From the NCBI RefSeq assembly GCF_018873765.1, contig NC_057919.1:68194984-68258983 (forward strand): 64,000 nt of DNA. The letters are read 5' to 3'. Below are positions 1 through 12,600 of the stretch, in pieces. Made by a program: the position numbers and the translations under genes. The notes under the pieces were generated by a model. It saw nothing but the letters and a program-made list of their open reading frames with translations. It ran no database searches and had not been told where the DNA came from. Position 1 is the first letter of the stretch. Every line of letters begins with the position of its first letter. Origin of the DNA: Telopea speciosissima. Lineage: Eukaryota; Streptophyta; Magnoliopsida; Proteales; Proteaceae.

Positions 1-1244
1 TTTCCCCTTTATTTTAAAGATAAAGCCTGGCAAAATAACAATGAGGATTCCTTCATTTGGGTGCTCATAGTTGTCACAGGTTTTAATTTTTGTTTCGGGT
101 TTTTGATTTTCAACCTAATTTGTTAAGAATTAATCGGATTGAAGAGTTTCTATTCACCCATGGTGGGGAAGAAAATCTTTTCATCTACCCAATATATAAG
201 AAGACCCTATAATTAGACTGGAGAAGAGTATTTCGGACCATGAACAATAGAGGTGAAGAGATTCTCTCTCTTTCTTAAGTGAAGGAATGTCCCTTCCTAC
301 CTTTACTATAGAGCGAGAAAAAGTCTGATGTGAAATTACTTCATTTGCCCCTCAATCTATATGGCAATATGTAATGCTAAGGTTGTTGAGGCAGGTATAT
401 ATATATCATGACTTCACTATTAAGGTGAAAATTTTCCTCCAGTGTGGGTGAACGATGGAGGGTCATAATTACTCTATCCCCAAATAAATAAAGGTCCAGC
501 CTTTCATTATTCCCAAATCCTCTATCTCAAGCCAAAAAGGGGGTTGGTAAAGAGAGATCCCTTCACTGTTGGTGAAAGGAAACTGGGTCTTTTTCATCAA
601 TGCTTGTTGAGCTCATTTAATTAGACTTATCAAACATTTGTTTTTAACCCCTAATAATAAGCACACTTAGAGATTTCTAATAGATTTGTCCAAAATTAAC
701 CCAAAAAAGATGATGATGTGGACATGTAGTGAGTAGTGTGTGTGTGTGTGTGTGTGTGTGTGCGCAAATGGGCAATTACAATGTGTCCAATGGATCCAAT
801 TGATGCATCGATTTAAATATTATTATTCACTTTGTTGAGGTCCTTTCTACCTATCACTGTCTGAGTTTTCCTTTTTGCTCTTTTACATTTTTAAGCCAGA
901 GGTTTCCGGAAGGTAGTTGGGAAGTGGTGGGGGGTGGTTGTCCAACTCTTTACTTTCTTCAGGTCTTTTATCTCTACCAAAAGTCTATATAAATGAGCTC
1001 AACAAACATTGATGGGAGGACTGAGTTTCTCTTCACCCATGGTTCACCAAGTCTTGTTTTGGCTGTTGGATGGGACTCTTGGAATAGTGAAGGGCATTTT
1101 GGATTTTTATCCACTAGCGGCAAAGTAATTATTACTCTCCATATGTGGGTGAAGAGTACATCCATGATGAAGGAAAACTTTCACCTTGAAGAAATAACAA
1201 AGCAGTGATCGGACCAGCCTCCACAAATTCCATTCTCAATCTTA
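1..1244. other. Intergenic, no gene seen; degenerate repeat copies
   Basis: I see no coding exon here. Blocks around 140-200 and 990-1060 share wording (a 'gagtttctcttcacccatgg'-like motif) with blocks near 4400-4620, 7440-7600 and 24355-24600. This suggests a degenerate short repeat family with partial foldback character. Two overlapping short open frames at 974-1208 are on opposite strands over one such block and look like chance. Confidence 0.5.
736..762. repeat. (GT)n microsatellite
   Basis: An uninterrupted run of about 13 GT dinucleotides, ending at TGCGC. Confidence 0.9.
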
Positions 1245-1252
1245 GTTATTAT

Positions 1253-1666
1253 TAGGGGTGTGGCCCGGGCGGCCCAAGCCCACCCTGGGTCCAAACAAGG
1301 CTTGGGTTGAGATATCCTGGCCTTGAGGGCGGCTCAGATTTGAGAATTTCTGGCCTTAAGTCAGGGTCGGTCCAGGCCAAGGTGGAGGCCTCGGGCTGAG
1401 TCCGGCCCGGCCCAACCTGACCCCATCTTCTTCTTCATCATGTTCTTTCTTCTTCTTCTTCTTCCCAGACTGGCCAGGCCATGCATCTCCTTTCCCTTCC
1501 CATGGTTAGGGCCAATCAGAGCCCGGCCCGACCTTGAAAGTGGGTCAGAGTTGGATTTTTCTAACCCTGAGTCAGGGTCAAACCAGGCATGGGCCCAGCT
1601 AAGGGGACTCAGGGTTGGGCTGGGGTTTTAAAATGCCCGGCCCAACCCGACCCTGTTGCAGCCTTA
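1253..1666. mobile_element. hAT-like non-autonomous transposon with perfect 8-bp target duplication
   Basis: The element begins TAGGGGTGTGGCCCGGGC and ends with a GC-rich stretch closing on GCAGCCTTA, whose reverse complement resembles the start. It is flanked on both sides by GTTATTAT (1245-1252 and 1667-1674). An 8-bp duplication plus TAGGG-type ends fits the hAT superfamily. The interior is rich in GGCCCGGCC and carries no transposase, so the copy is non-autonomous. The exact duplication suggests a fairly young insertion. Confidence 0.75.
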
Positions 1667-1674
1667 GTTATTAT

Positions 1675-2955
1675 GGCCCAAGGAGTAAAATAGTAAATAT
1701 ACGTATAGGGCCTGTAGGCAGACTTTGTCAATTGAGTTCTTTTGTTGTTTTGAGATTTGGGGGAGGGTGGATTGGTATTGGATCAATCAAGTTGTTTACT
1801 TGTAACCAAACATGTATTAAAATTTGTACCCACGATTAAATTTTTTTTGAGGATTTAATTTGCCCCTTAACATAATGTATTACCATATAGATTGAAGGGA
1901 AAATGAGGAAATTTCACATCAGACCATCATCTTTCTTTAGTAAGGGTAGGTCTCCTGGCAGTTTCACTTATGAAAATAGGGTAGTTTAATGAAAATAAGG
2001 TAGTTTAAGTATTGTTGGGGAGGGGAGGGGGGGGGGTGTGGGAGGGAAGGACTAAATTTGCCCTCACCTGTCATGGTCTTAAGATGAATAGAACTTGTCT
2101 AGAAATTTTCTCATTTGTTGTTTGCAGATAATACCTTTGTGTTTTATAGAGCTAATAAAAATGATATCTGGTCTTATCTTAAAAACTATTTTTGCTTTCG
2201 ACCAAAAAAAAAAAAAAAAAAAAACTATTTTTGCTCTGTTCCAAGATTTATCAGGTCAACAAATTTGCGCTAGAAACCACGTGGCATCTTTTTTTCTCAT
2301 GTAATTTTTTCTAAATTTATTTGGTATGTAGGAGCATTGGGAATAAGGACAAAGGCTTTCCATGGTTCTTCAATCTTTGATTTATTCTTCAACATTGTGT
2401 CTTATAGGCAATTACATAGAATTGGTATGATCAATTTCTTGTTTGTAGCTTCTATCAACTTCTATTTCATTTGGTTTGCTAGGAGCAGATGGCTATTTCA
2501 AAAGGTTAAATCCTTTCCTTGTTTTGTGTTATCTAGATCCAACAATCGATTACTAACACATCTTAAGTTTCACATATTCATTCAACTCATCCTTCATCTC
2601 TCCTTGTCAAGCTTTCCTTATTGGTTTGGTTTCGGATTCAACCTTAACACACCAAATCCAATTCAACATGGACCAAAACCAACCCGAAACGACCGATTGA
2701 CACCCCTAACACTAGTGACAACTATGAGAACCCAAATGAAGGAATTGATCCCTAGTTGTAATTTTGCTTTGGGTTTTACCTTTGGCAGGACCTAAGTCCT
2801 CCCACACAATTCACAGACAAACTCTGGTCCCCATTTCATTAACTAGAGAGGGCAACAAAAAGATTATATCATAGATCACAAAGTGGAGAAACAAGAAGAA
2901 GAAGAAGAAGAAGAAGAAGCTCCATAGTTAAAAACTTAAAAAAGTTGAAGGGTCT
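1675..2955. other. Intergenic, no gene seen; hAT-end remnant and simple repeats
   Basis: No supported exon. There is a G-rich tract near 2020-2045, a poly-A tract near 2203-2224 and a (GAA)n tract near 2892-2920. Around 2640-2703 the sequence ends in GATTGACACCCCTA, which looks like the right end of another hAT-like element whose left end I cannot find. A 152-codon open frame at 2337-2795 has no recognisable domain and partly covers this remnant, so I do not call it a gene. Confidence 0.5.
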
Positions 2956-3579
2956 TCAGTTAGGTGGAAGCCATTGTAGTTCTATACCATAATTCCAAGA
3001 AGTTGGAGGGTCTTCAGCCTTCAAGTCCACCACACTTGTATATGCAGTGCAACCTCCAACCCTAACTCTGATCCTATGTGAAGTCATTGATGCATCCTTC
3101 AAGTAAGAACAGCACAGAGTGTTGCGACATCGTCTCCCTCCCTCAACTTTCTCTTCATATTGCCTACACAGACTATTTGAAGAACAATTCAAAGGTGATA
3201 AAAGGATATCCTTTGAGCAATTAAATAACATGACTGTATTGCTATTAGATATATTGAATGGAGAGCTCTCATTGATCTTTAATCCTCCAACCATAAGGTC
3301 AGATGAGTAACACTTCTTCTTGTCTATCTCTGGTGGGCTAATTATAAGCCTTGAAGCCTCTGCATCAATGCTTAGTATCTTATAATAAGACTTCTCTTCA
3401 GATAAGAACTCTAAGGTTCCATTGTTGCAGTAGACTCTGTAATTAGAATCTCCACAGTTGTCAGCAATGCTAAGAGGGTATGGAACTTCCATTTTGCCAC
3501 ATTTAGAACACTGGTCAAGTGCAGATAAATGAGCTAATGGAATGAACATAGAAGCCATGATCATCACCACCTTCAACAT
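2956..3579 (-). CDS. Secreted wall-associated-kinase-type ectodomain protein (GUB_WAK), no kinase
   Basis: The 207-residue protein starts with a hydrophobic signal peptide (about residues 1-20, ending near HLSALDQ). A cysteine-rich galacturonan-binding WAK-type domain follows: CSKCGKMEVPYPL opens it, then NCGDSNYRVYCNNGTLEFL, several N-glycosylation sequons and a CCSY cysteine pair. The WAK-associated C-terminal stretch ends at GIELQWLPPN. In related proteins this W-containing motif is normally followed by more cysteines, and often by a transmembrane segment and kinase; here a stop codon comes directly after it. The protein may be a genuine extracellular pectin-binding family member or a truncated WAK-like gene. 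The ATG is the first in frame and precedes the signal peptide directly. No intron is needed. Family assignment is firm; intact function is uncertain. Confidence 0.7.
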   Translation of the reverse strand: MLKVVMIMASMFIPLAHLSALDQCSKCGKMEVPYPLSIADNCGDSNYRVYCNNGTLEFLSEEKSYYKILSIDAEASRLIISPPEIDKKKCYSSDLMVGGLKINESSPFNISNSNTVMLFNCSKDILLSPLNCSSNSLCRQYEEKVEGGRRCRNTLCCSYLKDASMTSHRIRVRVGGCTAYTSVVDLKAEDPPTSWNYGIELQWLPPN

Positions 3580-3630
3580 GGTTAGGGTTTGTTAAAGAAG
3601 CTATATTTGAAGATACAAGAAAGATTTCTA

Positions 3631-3637
3631 CTTATAG
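3631..3637 (-). promoter_or_regulatory. Possible TATA element of the WAK-type gene
   Basis: On the minus strand CTATAAG lies about 52-58 bases upstream of the ATG at 3579, a plausible spacing for a short 5' leader. This rests on position and wording only. Confidence 0.3.
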
Positions 3638-4035
3638 AAAGTTCACACTTCGCATAAGCTACAAGAGAGATTGCTAATCAAGTTCTATAATGCTTTATTT
3701 TTAGTGCTTCTTTAGATGTTCTAGCTAGTAATGTTTCGACACATATAATGACCTTCCCTTTTAAAAAGAGACCACTCTTGAATAAACTAGTGCCCAATCG
3801 TACAAGCACAATTAACCACTCTCATCCAATTGCTAAGTGACAAAAACTGAGCATTTTTGGTGACAGTACAGATGGTCAAGCTCCACAATGGTTATCAGTT
3901 ACCCAACTCTAAAGGGAACCCTAGTGAAGTATTAATCTTTAACATTTATTCAAAATAAAGTAGGTATAAATACTAAAACCTTGTTTGGTTAGGAGTGAAG
4001 TGAAATGAAGCAATAAGATGTTCATATTACGTGAA

Positions 4036-4172
4036 CAAATTGCCTAGCGCATTTGGTAGTATGTGATGTGTGGAAGTCCATTGATACAAGGAGGTCTAGA
4101 GTTCAAGTCTCCTGGTTCACATCTCCCTTCTTCCCCCTTAGAATAGGATAGAGTAGGATCTATCAAAAAAAC
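4036..4172 (+). mobile_element. tRNA-related SINE with about 20-bp target duplication
   Basis: An A-box-like tract (TAGCGCATTTGGTAG) and a B-box-like tract (AGAGTTCAAGTCTC) occur in tRNA order. An A-rich tail follows near 4165-4172. Flanks at 4016-4035 and 4173-4192 match at about 17 of 20 positions and begin AGATGTTCA on both sides, as expected for LINE-driven target duplication. Confidence 0.7.
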
Positions 4173-4734
4173 AGATGTTCACATTACAAGAAAACAGGGC
4201 TTTTGTAGTAGACCACCCGAAATCCAGTCAATCCACCACAAAAAGTGGCACAACTAATGATTAACGGCGGTTTTTTCTACTGAATGTGTTTGGGGGGTTT
4301 TGGCAATGGTTTTTTTCTACTACGGCCAAAAGGTACATTAGAAGCGGTAAAAAATCGTCTTTAAAAGGTTATAAAGTAAAAAAAATCATTAGTGACCGTA
4401 AAAAACATCGAGTTTTTCTACTTCCCATGGTATGGTGAAGAGGGAATCTCCATATCTAAAGACAAAGTATTGGCATTGCCATGTTTTCTTGTAGATTATT
4501 GGTTTAGTAAAGAAAAATGAAATGAAAATATGACAAAAGAAAAACTTAGTTTCTCTACACCCATGGTAAAGAGGGAATTTCCATATTTTTCGAGTACACG
4601 TGTGAACTATAGGATTTACTCTCACTAGAGAAAAATATGCTATACTAAAAAGGTCCCAAAAAAAAAATTATATTACAAATTATTTGACACTTTATAGAAG
4701 GTGTCAATAAGAAAATCCTAAAATAAAATTGGGA

Positions 4735-4870
4735 GAATGTTCTCTATGTCGCAGTGCAGGCTGAGCCCAGACACATGGGCAGCCTGTGCAGGGGGGGTAG
4801 GGTGGTCATTGTACCCACCCCCATGTGCCTGAGCACAACCAGTGCTGCGGCACGGTGAATAGCACCCCAA
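4735..4870. mobile_element. Degenerate MITE of the GTTCTCT / GCAGCGC foldback family
   Basis: The left side (GTTCTCTATGTCGCAGTGC) and right side (AGTGCTGCGGCACGG) form an imperfect inverted repeat. The middle has the 'cagacacatggg' and 'gtggtcat' wording shared with copies near 20198, 22490, 43203 and 60273. The ends are eroded and no target duplication is clear. Confidence 0.45.
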
Positions 4871-5518
4871 TAAAATTTTAGAAGGAAAAAAAAAAGAGCT
4901 ATCATCAGGTAATTATGTGATGTAGAAAATGTTAGAGATCATTATTTGTTCTAGAGATGACCAGAAGAAACTTGCAATACAAAAGAGACAGTACTAAGCA
5001 CCTGTTGCAAGTAAAATAATGGCAGTTGTTGCCAAATATATTCATGTAAATGGAGGTAGGCACATTATAAACACAACCCCACGGATTTGTGCTTTTTAGG
5101 AAGTGGACAACCAAATTGGTTGAGGTGGTGTTCACTGTTGGGTTGAATGGATTTTCTGGTTTGATTATCAAATGTTTCTTTAGGCCAACACCAGTCATGT
5201 ATAATTAAAATTTGAGCAATGGATCGACATGTTGCCGGTGTGGGATGAAATTTTTCACGTCAAGTCAATGGGATCACGGGAGAGGGTGTCATATGATTGA
5301 TTCATTTATAAGGAAAGTTGATGTAGGCCAAGTTCAAATAATGAAGAAAGTAGAGATTGAAGAACAAAATGAGAAATACTTTATTAATGAGAACAGAATC
5401 GTACAATAGATGGGGGGGGGGGATTCACTCAACTCTCAAACAACTTGAAGTTCATACATAAAAAAATAAGATTTGAAGCTGCTTTTCAAAATATCACATA
5501 TAATAAATACATATTATA

Positions 5519-5522
<4 letters not shown>

Positions 5523-5559
<37 letters not shown>
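5523..5559. repeat. (GA)n microsatellite
   Basis: A run of about 18 GA dinucleotides followed by a TGATCACCCCACC segment that resembles the MITE family found at 22652 and 60273. Confidence 0.9.
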
Positions 5560-5562
<3 letters not shown>

Positions 5563-6375
5563 CACCCCACCTCCTACAAAATGAATGAAAAAACAAAAAA
5601 AAATCCCTTGATTGATGCTTTTGTGTGCGCTCCCATTGGCTCTGCACTGGTACAAAGACCATGCATCCTGGCATTGTTCTTCATCCCATATAATATATCT
5701 TTTCTTAAAAAATTAAAAACATACTAGAAACACTATTCTGGTTTACTATTTTAAGTGCTTATTGTACAAAGGAGGGGAATCCCACCCATTGCCTGTGGAT
5801 TTTCAAGAAGAAATAAAATACCAGATTTATACTCGTTATATAAGAGAAATGGACAAAGTTTTAAGTAGTTGAGGCATTTAAGCTACGAGGGTGCATTTGG
5901 CTTTATTATTATTAGTGGAAAATAAGAATAAAGAATTTGGTTGGATCAGCTTTCGAGTGTCTTTCTTCTTTTGTGTACTGTCTCAACCAGTTATAAGGTT
6001 GATATATTTGCTCATAATTTAGGTCAGTGTTTTGTTGAGTCTTTATCTTATCCTTGATTCATGGAAGTTGTTTCAATAATGTAAGTAATTCTTGTCCTTT
6101 CCTAATTCATGTTTTTTTAGGAGAAAAGAATACTATCTGGTCGTGTGGCCAGCATGGCTCTTATACTTAGACATAGAAGCAAGCAAAAGTACTGCGCTGC
6201 CCCTTGGAAAAACGAAAATTCCACCTAGAGCGATGCTTGTGCAGACACTCCGGTCCCATTGACCAACCCGCACATACAGGCTCTAGAGGCACAGACAGCG
6301 TTCTCTCACCCCCCCCCTTTTTTTTTTAAAATCAAAATGATAGTAATAAACTAATAATATTAACGATAACAGACT

Positions 6376-7039
6376 TAGGGATGTAAACGGATATTCGAAA
6401 ATCTGTATTCAATCCGCATTCGTATCCGTTTAAGAGAATCCGAATCTGTTCGAAACTAATCGGATACGAATATGATAATCCCTCTATCCGACCGATTATT
6501 AGCCGATTCATTTAGCAGTCCAAAGGTAATACAATATCTGAAATATATCTCTGAGTTTGTCTATCCTTTTAAGTTACCTTATTGGATTTTGTTATCTTAT
6601 TTTTATAAATTTTTAAGTTAAGATAATATTATTCTTTTTCTAGATTTGCTATTGGTTTATATATATATAAATTGTTTTATGCAATGTGATACATGGAATC
6701 ACATATCTATTAAAATAAATACAAGATAAAATCAAAAGTAAAAATCGTAAGAAAATCAAAGACTAAGAAGAGTAGAAGAAAGGGTAGTTGCTGAACTCTC
6801 AAGTCTCAACCTTAATTGTCATCATAAAAATGGTAGAGATGTCAACGGATAGTCGAAAATTCGTATTCGATTTGTGTTCATATCCATTTAGTGGAATCTG
6901 TATTAAAAAAATCACTATCCGAAAATTATCCGAATCCGTCCGAAAACCGATAGGATATTATCCTAATTCGTCCAAATATAATCGAATACGAATATAATAA
7001 TGCCACTATCCGATCGAATTCGATCTGTTTACATCCCTA
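6376..7039. mobile_element. hAT-like element of the GGATGTAAACGGAT family, possibly compound
   Basis: The left end is TAGGGATGTAAACGGAT and the right end is its complement (CTGTTTACATCCCTA). A second internal start-like segment near 6837 (GAGATGTCAACGGAT) suggests one copy inserted into or fused with another. The same family occurs at 30738-31173 with a clean 8-bp duplication. I find no matching duplication here. Confidence 0.6.
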
Positions 7040-9631
7040 AATTAACAGTAGGCAAAAAGAATAAATAATTATAATATAAATCCAAGGCTAACCACCTGTC
7101 ACCAAATTAACATTTTCTCGGGTTGGCAAGTTCAAGAGAATGCAATTCAAAGTCAAAGAAAGGATTTGAATGTAAAAAAAGTAAATGCTCACTTAGGTGG
7201 ATCGATTCAGTGACCCATGGTAGAAGAGACAGCAGACCTAACTTCTAACTTTCCTACCAAAAATCTGTTCAGAATCAGGTATCCCATGCTGATCTGGGGA
7301 AAAGAAGAAAAAGAAAGAATTCTTTCGAATCAAGTTTTGTTCAAATTATAGTGGAGGAGGAATTTCCTCCTCGATGGCATTAATGAGGAGAGAAATGTTC
7401 GAATGGTTTAAGGAATATTTCGGATGTTCAACTAGTAAGGAGAGATTCATGAGTGAATCATTTCTACTTTCTCCCGATTCTTTTTGTTAGGAAAAGCTGA
7501 TGGTCAATTGATTAGAATGGGCCATTCTCATCATTTTTTGGGTAAACCCAATTTTTCCTTCACCCACGTTGGCACAGTACCAAGAGCATTTCGGACCTCC
7601 TGTTGCGAACACATGTGGAGGGAAGAGAGATAAAACACAAGAGAGTAAACAGAAGCATAGAGATAAAGATAACATAAAAAATTAGTTAAATTGTGATTTT
7701 ACAGACGAAGTCGGGCGTCTTTAACCTTATTGAGGAAGCCATGGTCCATGACCTCCTTTCTCCAATAGAGAAATTGTAAGAACAATTTATCAAAGTCTCG
7801 TCTATTTTTCCATTACATTCTTCAACTATACATAAGAATAGGTTAGAATTTTAAAATATTTGATTCAAAATATTTTTATTTTTTATAAAAAAGATTTATT
7901 AGAGGGTTTTGTCGTTTCCTAATACACACCTAAATGACCAATGGATGTGTGGAAGACTTGTTTGAATGATCAACAAACAAGTCTTATGGGAAAAGGCATG
8001 TTTTATGGGTATATCCTTTGGAAACACCCCTTGGGAGTGCCTTTTGTTCTCCTATATAAAGAGAAGAGTCTTGCCCATTTCTCTAATAATTTTTGAGAAA
8101 ACTCTTTTTGTTTGTCTTTCAGTTTTGTTTCTCCGTTGTTTATATCCAATTGAGTGTAACTCTCCGTGCCCTTAGTAGCCTAGTATTTGAAGTGCATCAT
8201 TACTAGATAGCTTTAACTGGAGCGCTGTTTTACCTTGGAGGCTGATTCGCAAAGACCCGACTGCATCATAGGGGGCATCTACAGTCTTAAGGAGAGTGAC
8301 TTTTGTCACGACTCAACCCCACCATTTCTTTTATTTTCTTTATGTTTTTCAGGTTTATGATGCGTTATATGGTGCTTGAGATTGTCGTCATTGATCTCGG
8401 TTTGTCTACATTACGATAAGTAATCTAACCCCTTAGTTACATATATATTTATATGTATGTTTTGAAAAAGTGTTTTCAATATAATACAAATTTAGATAGT
8501 TATCAAACTATCTCCATTACTAATCCATGATTCCCTAACTACCTAACCATGTAAAACATAACTACTTAATTAATATAAAATAATTAAAAAAACTCCTAAC
8601 CTATAACTACTCTCCCTATTATTTCTCTTGAATATTTTATGCACGTAACACCTCCAACATATAAGGAGAGGACCTTAAAGAGGGAAAGAACCTTTTGGTT
8701 TCGTTTAATACTCTTAAATGTCATAATGAGTCCCCTAATTAGCCTGTTATAGCAGAGACGAAGTGGACATTCTTGAGCTCTCAAGGGACCTTGACAAAAT
8801 AGGGTGAGAGAGGAGGCAGAGGACTTTATGTTTGAGATAAAAAAAATAAAAAAAAATAAAAAACAAACAAAAGCTACCTAGTGACCATTTTGAATTACAA
8901 TTTCCCTTCATACTTTTCTTTTCCTGGAAATTCTGTTCTATACCAGTACTGCCCTTTTCAACTGTTCAGGGATCTTTTTAGCAGATCAGACCTTGAGTTC
9001 CTGGTTTACCATTAAAGGGACGGTGATGAGCGAAGACCGGCTACGCTCTTTCCAGCTTCATTCTGACAATGCTTGGTGTAAAGCATTACTAAAATCTAAA
9101 TCGTATAAAAGGTGCAAGGAAATCCAGGAATTGGAGTAGGGATTTTCTATTTAATTTCAGTTAATGATGAATACAAAACGATAATGAGAGATGGAGCCAA
9201 GAAACTGGTGACATAGCCACCTTTCATTGGAAATCATGGAAATCCCTAGAATGCACATTACAGAGGATCTGAACTCTTGAAAATGATTTTACTCGGAACA
9301 TTTGTCTGCCAACCTAAATGCATATTTAGTAAACTAATGAAACTAGCATTTGAGGAATGGTCAGAATGGTTATCATCGGGCAATCTGATTCAGTGCCACA
9401 TCTCCTTTGCATTTGGTGATAAATGGGAGGTGTATCAACAGGTTAAAAACAATATAAGAATTTCCTGTCAGAGACAATGGCATTTTTTGGGCAGGTTGAA
9501 GAACCTTACGTCAAGAAAGAGGAGGAAAAAGAAGGGGGGTGGGAACATTAGTTTCTTACAAAACTATGACGCTTCAGCAGTGACTATTTTTACAAGAAAA
9601 AGATACCCAGAGTAATGCTGAGATTCTCCGG
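7040..9631. other. Intergenic and 3' flank of the SSB gene; LTR-like tract near 7930-8420
   Basis: No supported exon. From about 7930 to 8420 the sequence has the composition of a plant copia LTR: a TATATAA box near 8054, then a pyrimidine-rich leader and a GGGCATCTACAGTCTTAAGG segment. I cannot fix either end or a target duplication. A 112-codon open frame at 9277-9615 runs antisense to the SSB 3' end and has no recognisable domain. Confidence 0.35.
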
Positions 9632-12600
9632 CTAGAATAGTCCTTCCTCTGCCAGTAACATATGAGAGCTTCAGATTATGATAAACAAGAAAAAATAAAT
9701 TATAATTAAAAGCAAGAATAAAATTAAATAGATAGAGACAAAAACTTACTTAGATCATCAAAGGAAATGTTGCTAACGCTCTCGCCGGTTTTTATCAGAC
9801 GAATCTTCCCTGCAGGGTATAATTCACAAGGTATTAAGCTTAGGAAATCTGCATAATCTAGTTGAATCTATGCCAACACGGGTAGAAAGAACTGATGATA
9901 TTGAACAAAGCAGAAGTCAACCTTCCAATTGACAATGTAACTAAATGGGTTAGAGAGGGTGAATTGGGTTGGACCTCAGCGCAACAGTAAGGTTGCTCCA
10001 TTGCGACCACGTGGTCGCTGGTTTAAGTCGGTAAACAGCCTCTCCGCAAAGCAGTAGTAAGGCTGCTTACATTATGACCCTCCCCAGACCCTGCAGTGGC
10101 GGGAGCCTCGTGCACTGGGTACACCCTTTTAGAGACGATGAATTGAGGCAAAGGCAATGTCAACTTAATTGTGGCACATCGGGTGGTAAATTGAGTCCTG
10201 AGTCAACTAGCACTTGAGTATTCATCCATTCAGATCCAAAATATTTAGTACATGTTTGGTCAAGCTTCTTAAATTTCTGCTCCTCAGAATCTGGAAGCAA
10301 GTTTCTCTAGATGAGAAGCTCTACAAAGTGAATCAAATGAGCTTTTCGTGCTTGGAATCTTTAGTGCCAGAAGCTGATAAACCCAAGACCCCCACCCCCC
10401 CGGCTTCTGCTTCTTGTGCGAACCGCACCTGAGAAGCTTTCCCAAATCTACCCTTAAACCCCACACAAAGTGACATGCTTCAAAGACAATCACAAATTTC
10501 ACAAACAAGTTGACCCACACAGATAAAGGGAAAATCATAATTGAAAAAAGAAATCAAAGGAAGTGGTGTGGGCAGTACGATTACATCCAACAATAAAGGT
10601 GATCATCCTCATCCAGGAACTAAATTTCCAGCGTGGAAAAGGCTAATTACAAAATTGCATTAATGCAAACAATTTTGTCACATATGTAATTTAGTCATGT
10701 AAATGTGTTTGTGTCTGCAATAGATATGAAGAACACATTGACTTAAACAACCTGAAATGCTCAATGCAAATTTTGTACATTATAAAATAATTATGTTGAA
10801 GCAAGTACAGCATTACAATGAATTAGCAATGAGACATGTAAACTACATAGGATATCTAACTCCATTGCCCTCTCCCACTTTCCCTGAAAGATGTCCTTCT
10901 GTATACACTAAAATTATCTTGACTATGTGTGCAGGTCCTGCAGAGTGCTCTACTTCATCCATGCTTTATTGTACTCAAAACCTCATGGCTTTCCCACCAC
11001 CTGTATCTTCTTCATTCATATATGTTATGGGTTGTTATACAATATATTGATTAGAGTACATCAAAAAAAGGGCATACCCAGTGCACGAGGCTCCCGCCAC
11101 TGCGGGGTCTGGGGAGGGTCATAATGTATGCAGCCTTACCCCTGCTTTTGCAGAGAGGCTGTTTCCAGACCCGAACCTGTGACCTTGGTCACAATGGAGC
11201 AACCTTACCGTTGCACCAAGACTCAAACCTTGAAATCTTATTGATTAGAGTACATCAAAAGGTTATAATTTTAGAGGCATCATTTTAGGTGTTTTAGTCA
11301 TTTCATATGCCCTAAGAAGTAAGAACAAAGATGTTGTTAAAGGGGAATATTATATATGATTTATGTATTTAGACGGTGTGACAAATATAAAATTAAAAGA
11401 AGAAAAAAATTGAGGGGGTGGGGTGCGGAGGATAGGGTGTGATATCTCTCTCTTTGTTTTTCTTTCTTTTCAGTTTGCTTGCCAAATAAACACAGCCTAA
11501 GGCTCCTCAATTACCTATTGAGGATCCACTAAAATTCAATAAGGAATTATTAATCTTTCCACCTTGCAAGCACACCAAATAGACACGTGGAGAGGAATAC
11601 CACTTTCCCTTTCTTTTGTCCATCTTCCCAACAAAATGCCTTAGTTTTTCTGGTGTACCAGCCCTATAAAAGATGAAGGTACCACCATAGATCCTTCTGA
11701 AAATTTCCAAGGACAACAGTAAGTCAATGGTGACACAGGGGAATTGCTCATAGAATTTTTAGGTTCCCTAAGAAGATGCAGTATAAAGGCTACGAAGTCA
11801 ATGCTCCACAAAGCACATATTTTCCCAGGCCTCATGACTCTGAAAACCTGAAAGTACTGTGAGACCCAAGTGTATCACAAATAACTAAAGGAACTTCACA
11901 ATGCCTTGTATATCTGAACCTTTTCTTTCAGTTCTTGTCATGCACTATTATATATTTTTTGAGTAATTCTGATTGACAGCTCTGTAGGTGTCAAATGGTT
12001 TTGCAACCCAACATAATGCAGGACGATGGGGCTTCAAGAGGAGGAAGATCCAGCCAATAGTGGCCAGGCCTGCCCCTATCAAGATAGACTCTTTTGGCCT
12101 TCATATGGGCCAGTGTGGCCTGCATTATAAGGCCTGAGGGCTGGACTTTAGGTCCAACTAATGGGCCTGGTTTGGGACTCTTTAATTGGCTTGCATGGGA
12201 GGTCTTAAGAAGATTTTATTTCTATCTTGTTTCTATTTTTAAGTAGTTTTCTAGTTTCTAATTTGGATGTAACTAGAAATTAGGAGTTTGTTAGGTTAGT
12301 TTCTAATTTCATTAGACTGTTTTATTGTAAAGAAGCTTCCATCCACACAAGAGGGGTTTGAGGCTATAAATAAAAGAATAGGGCTGCACTACAGCCACGA
12401 TTTGGAGTTTTGACAAAAAACTATGGCTCAAAAACTCACCAAAATCTTGGCAAAATTTCTCTATTTTCACTGATTTCAACAAGGCCGAGACGAAACAGGA
12501 GGCAAATTAAGGAATCGGCACAATTTCGGTCGAAATTTCAGTGATACGACTTTCATGCCTTTATAAAAGGCATTGTTTCGCAAGTTCTGGTCGAATTTTC

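Noticed and set aside
2337-2795. 152-codon plus-strand frame as a gene
   Set aside because: No recognisable domain; its 3' part is the end of a hAT-like element.
9277-9615. 112-codon plus-strand frame as a gene
   Set aside because: Antisense to the 3' end of the SSB gene, no domain, ends in a Lys/Arg/Gly run from simple sequence.
9967-10035. tRNA gene
   Set aside because: A and B boxes belong to an Au SINE with target duplications; no cloverleaf with a closing acceptor stem was apparent.
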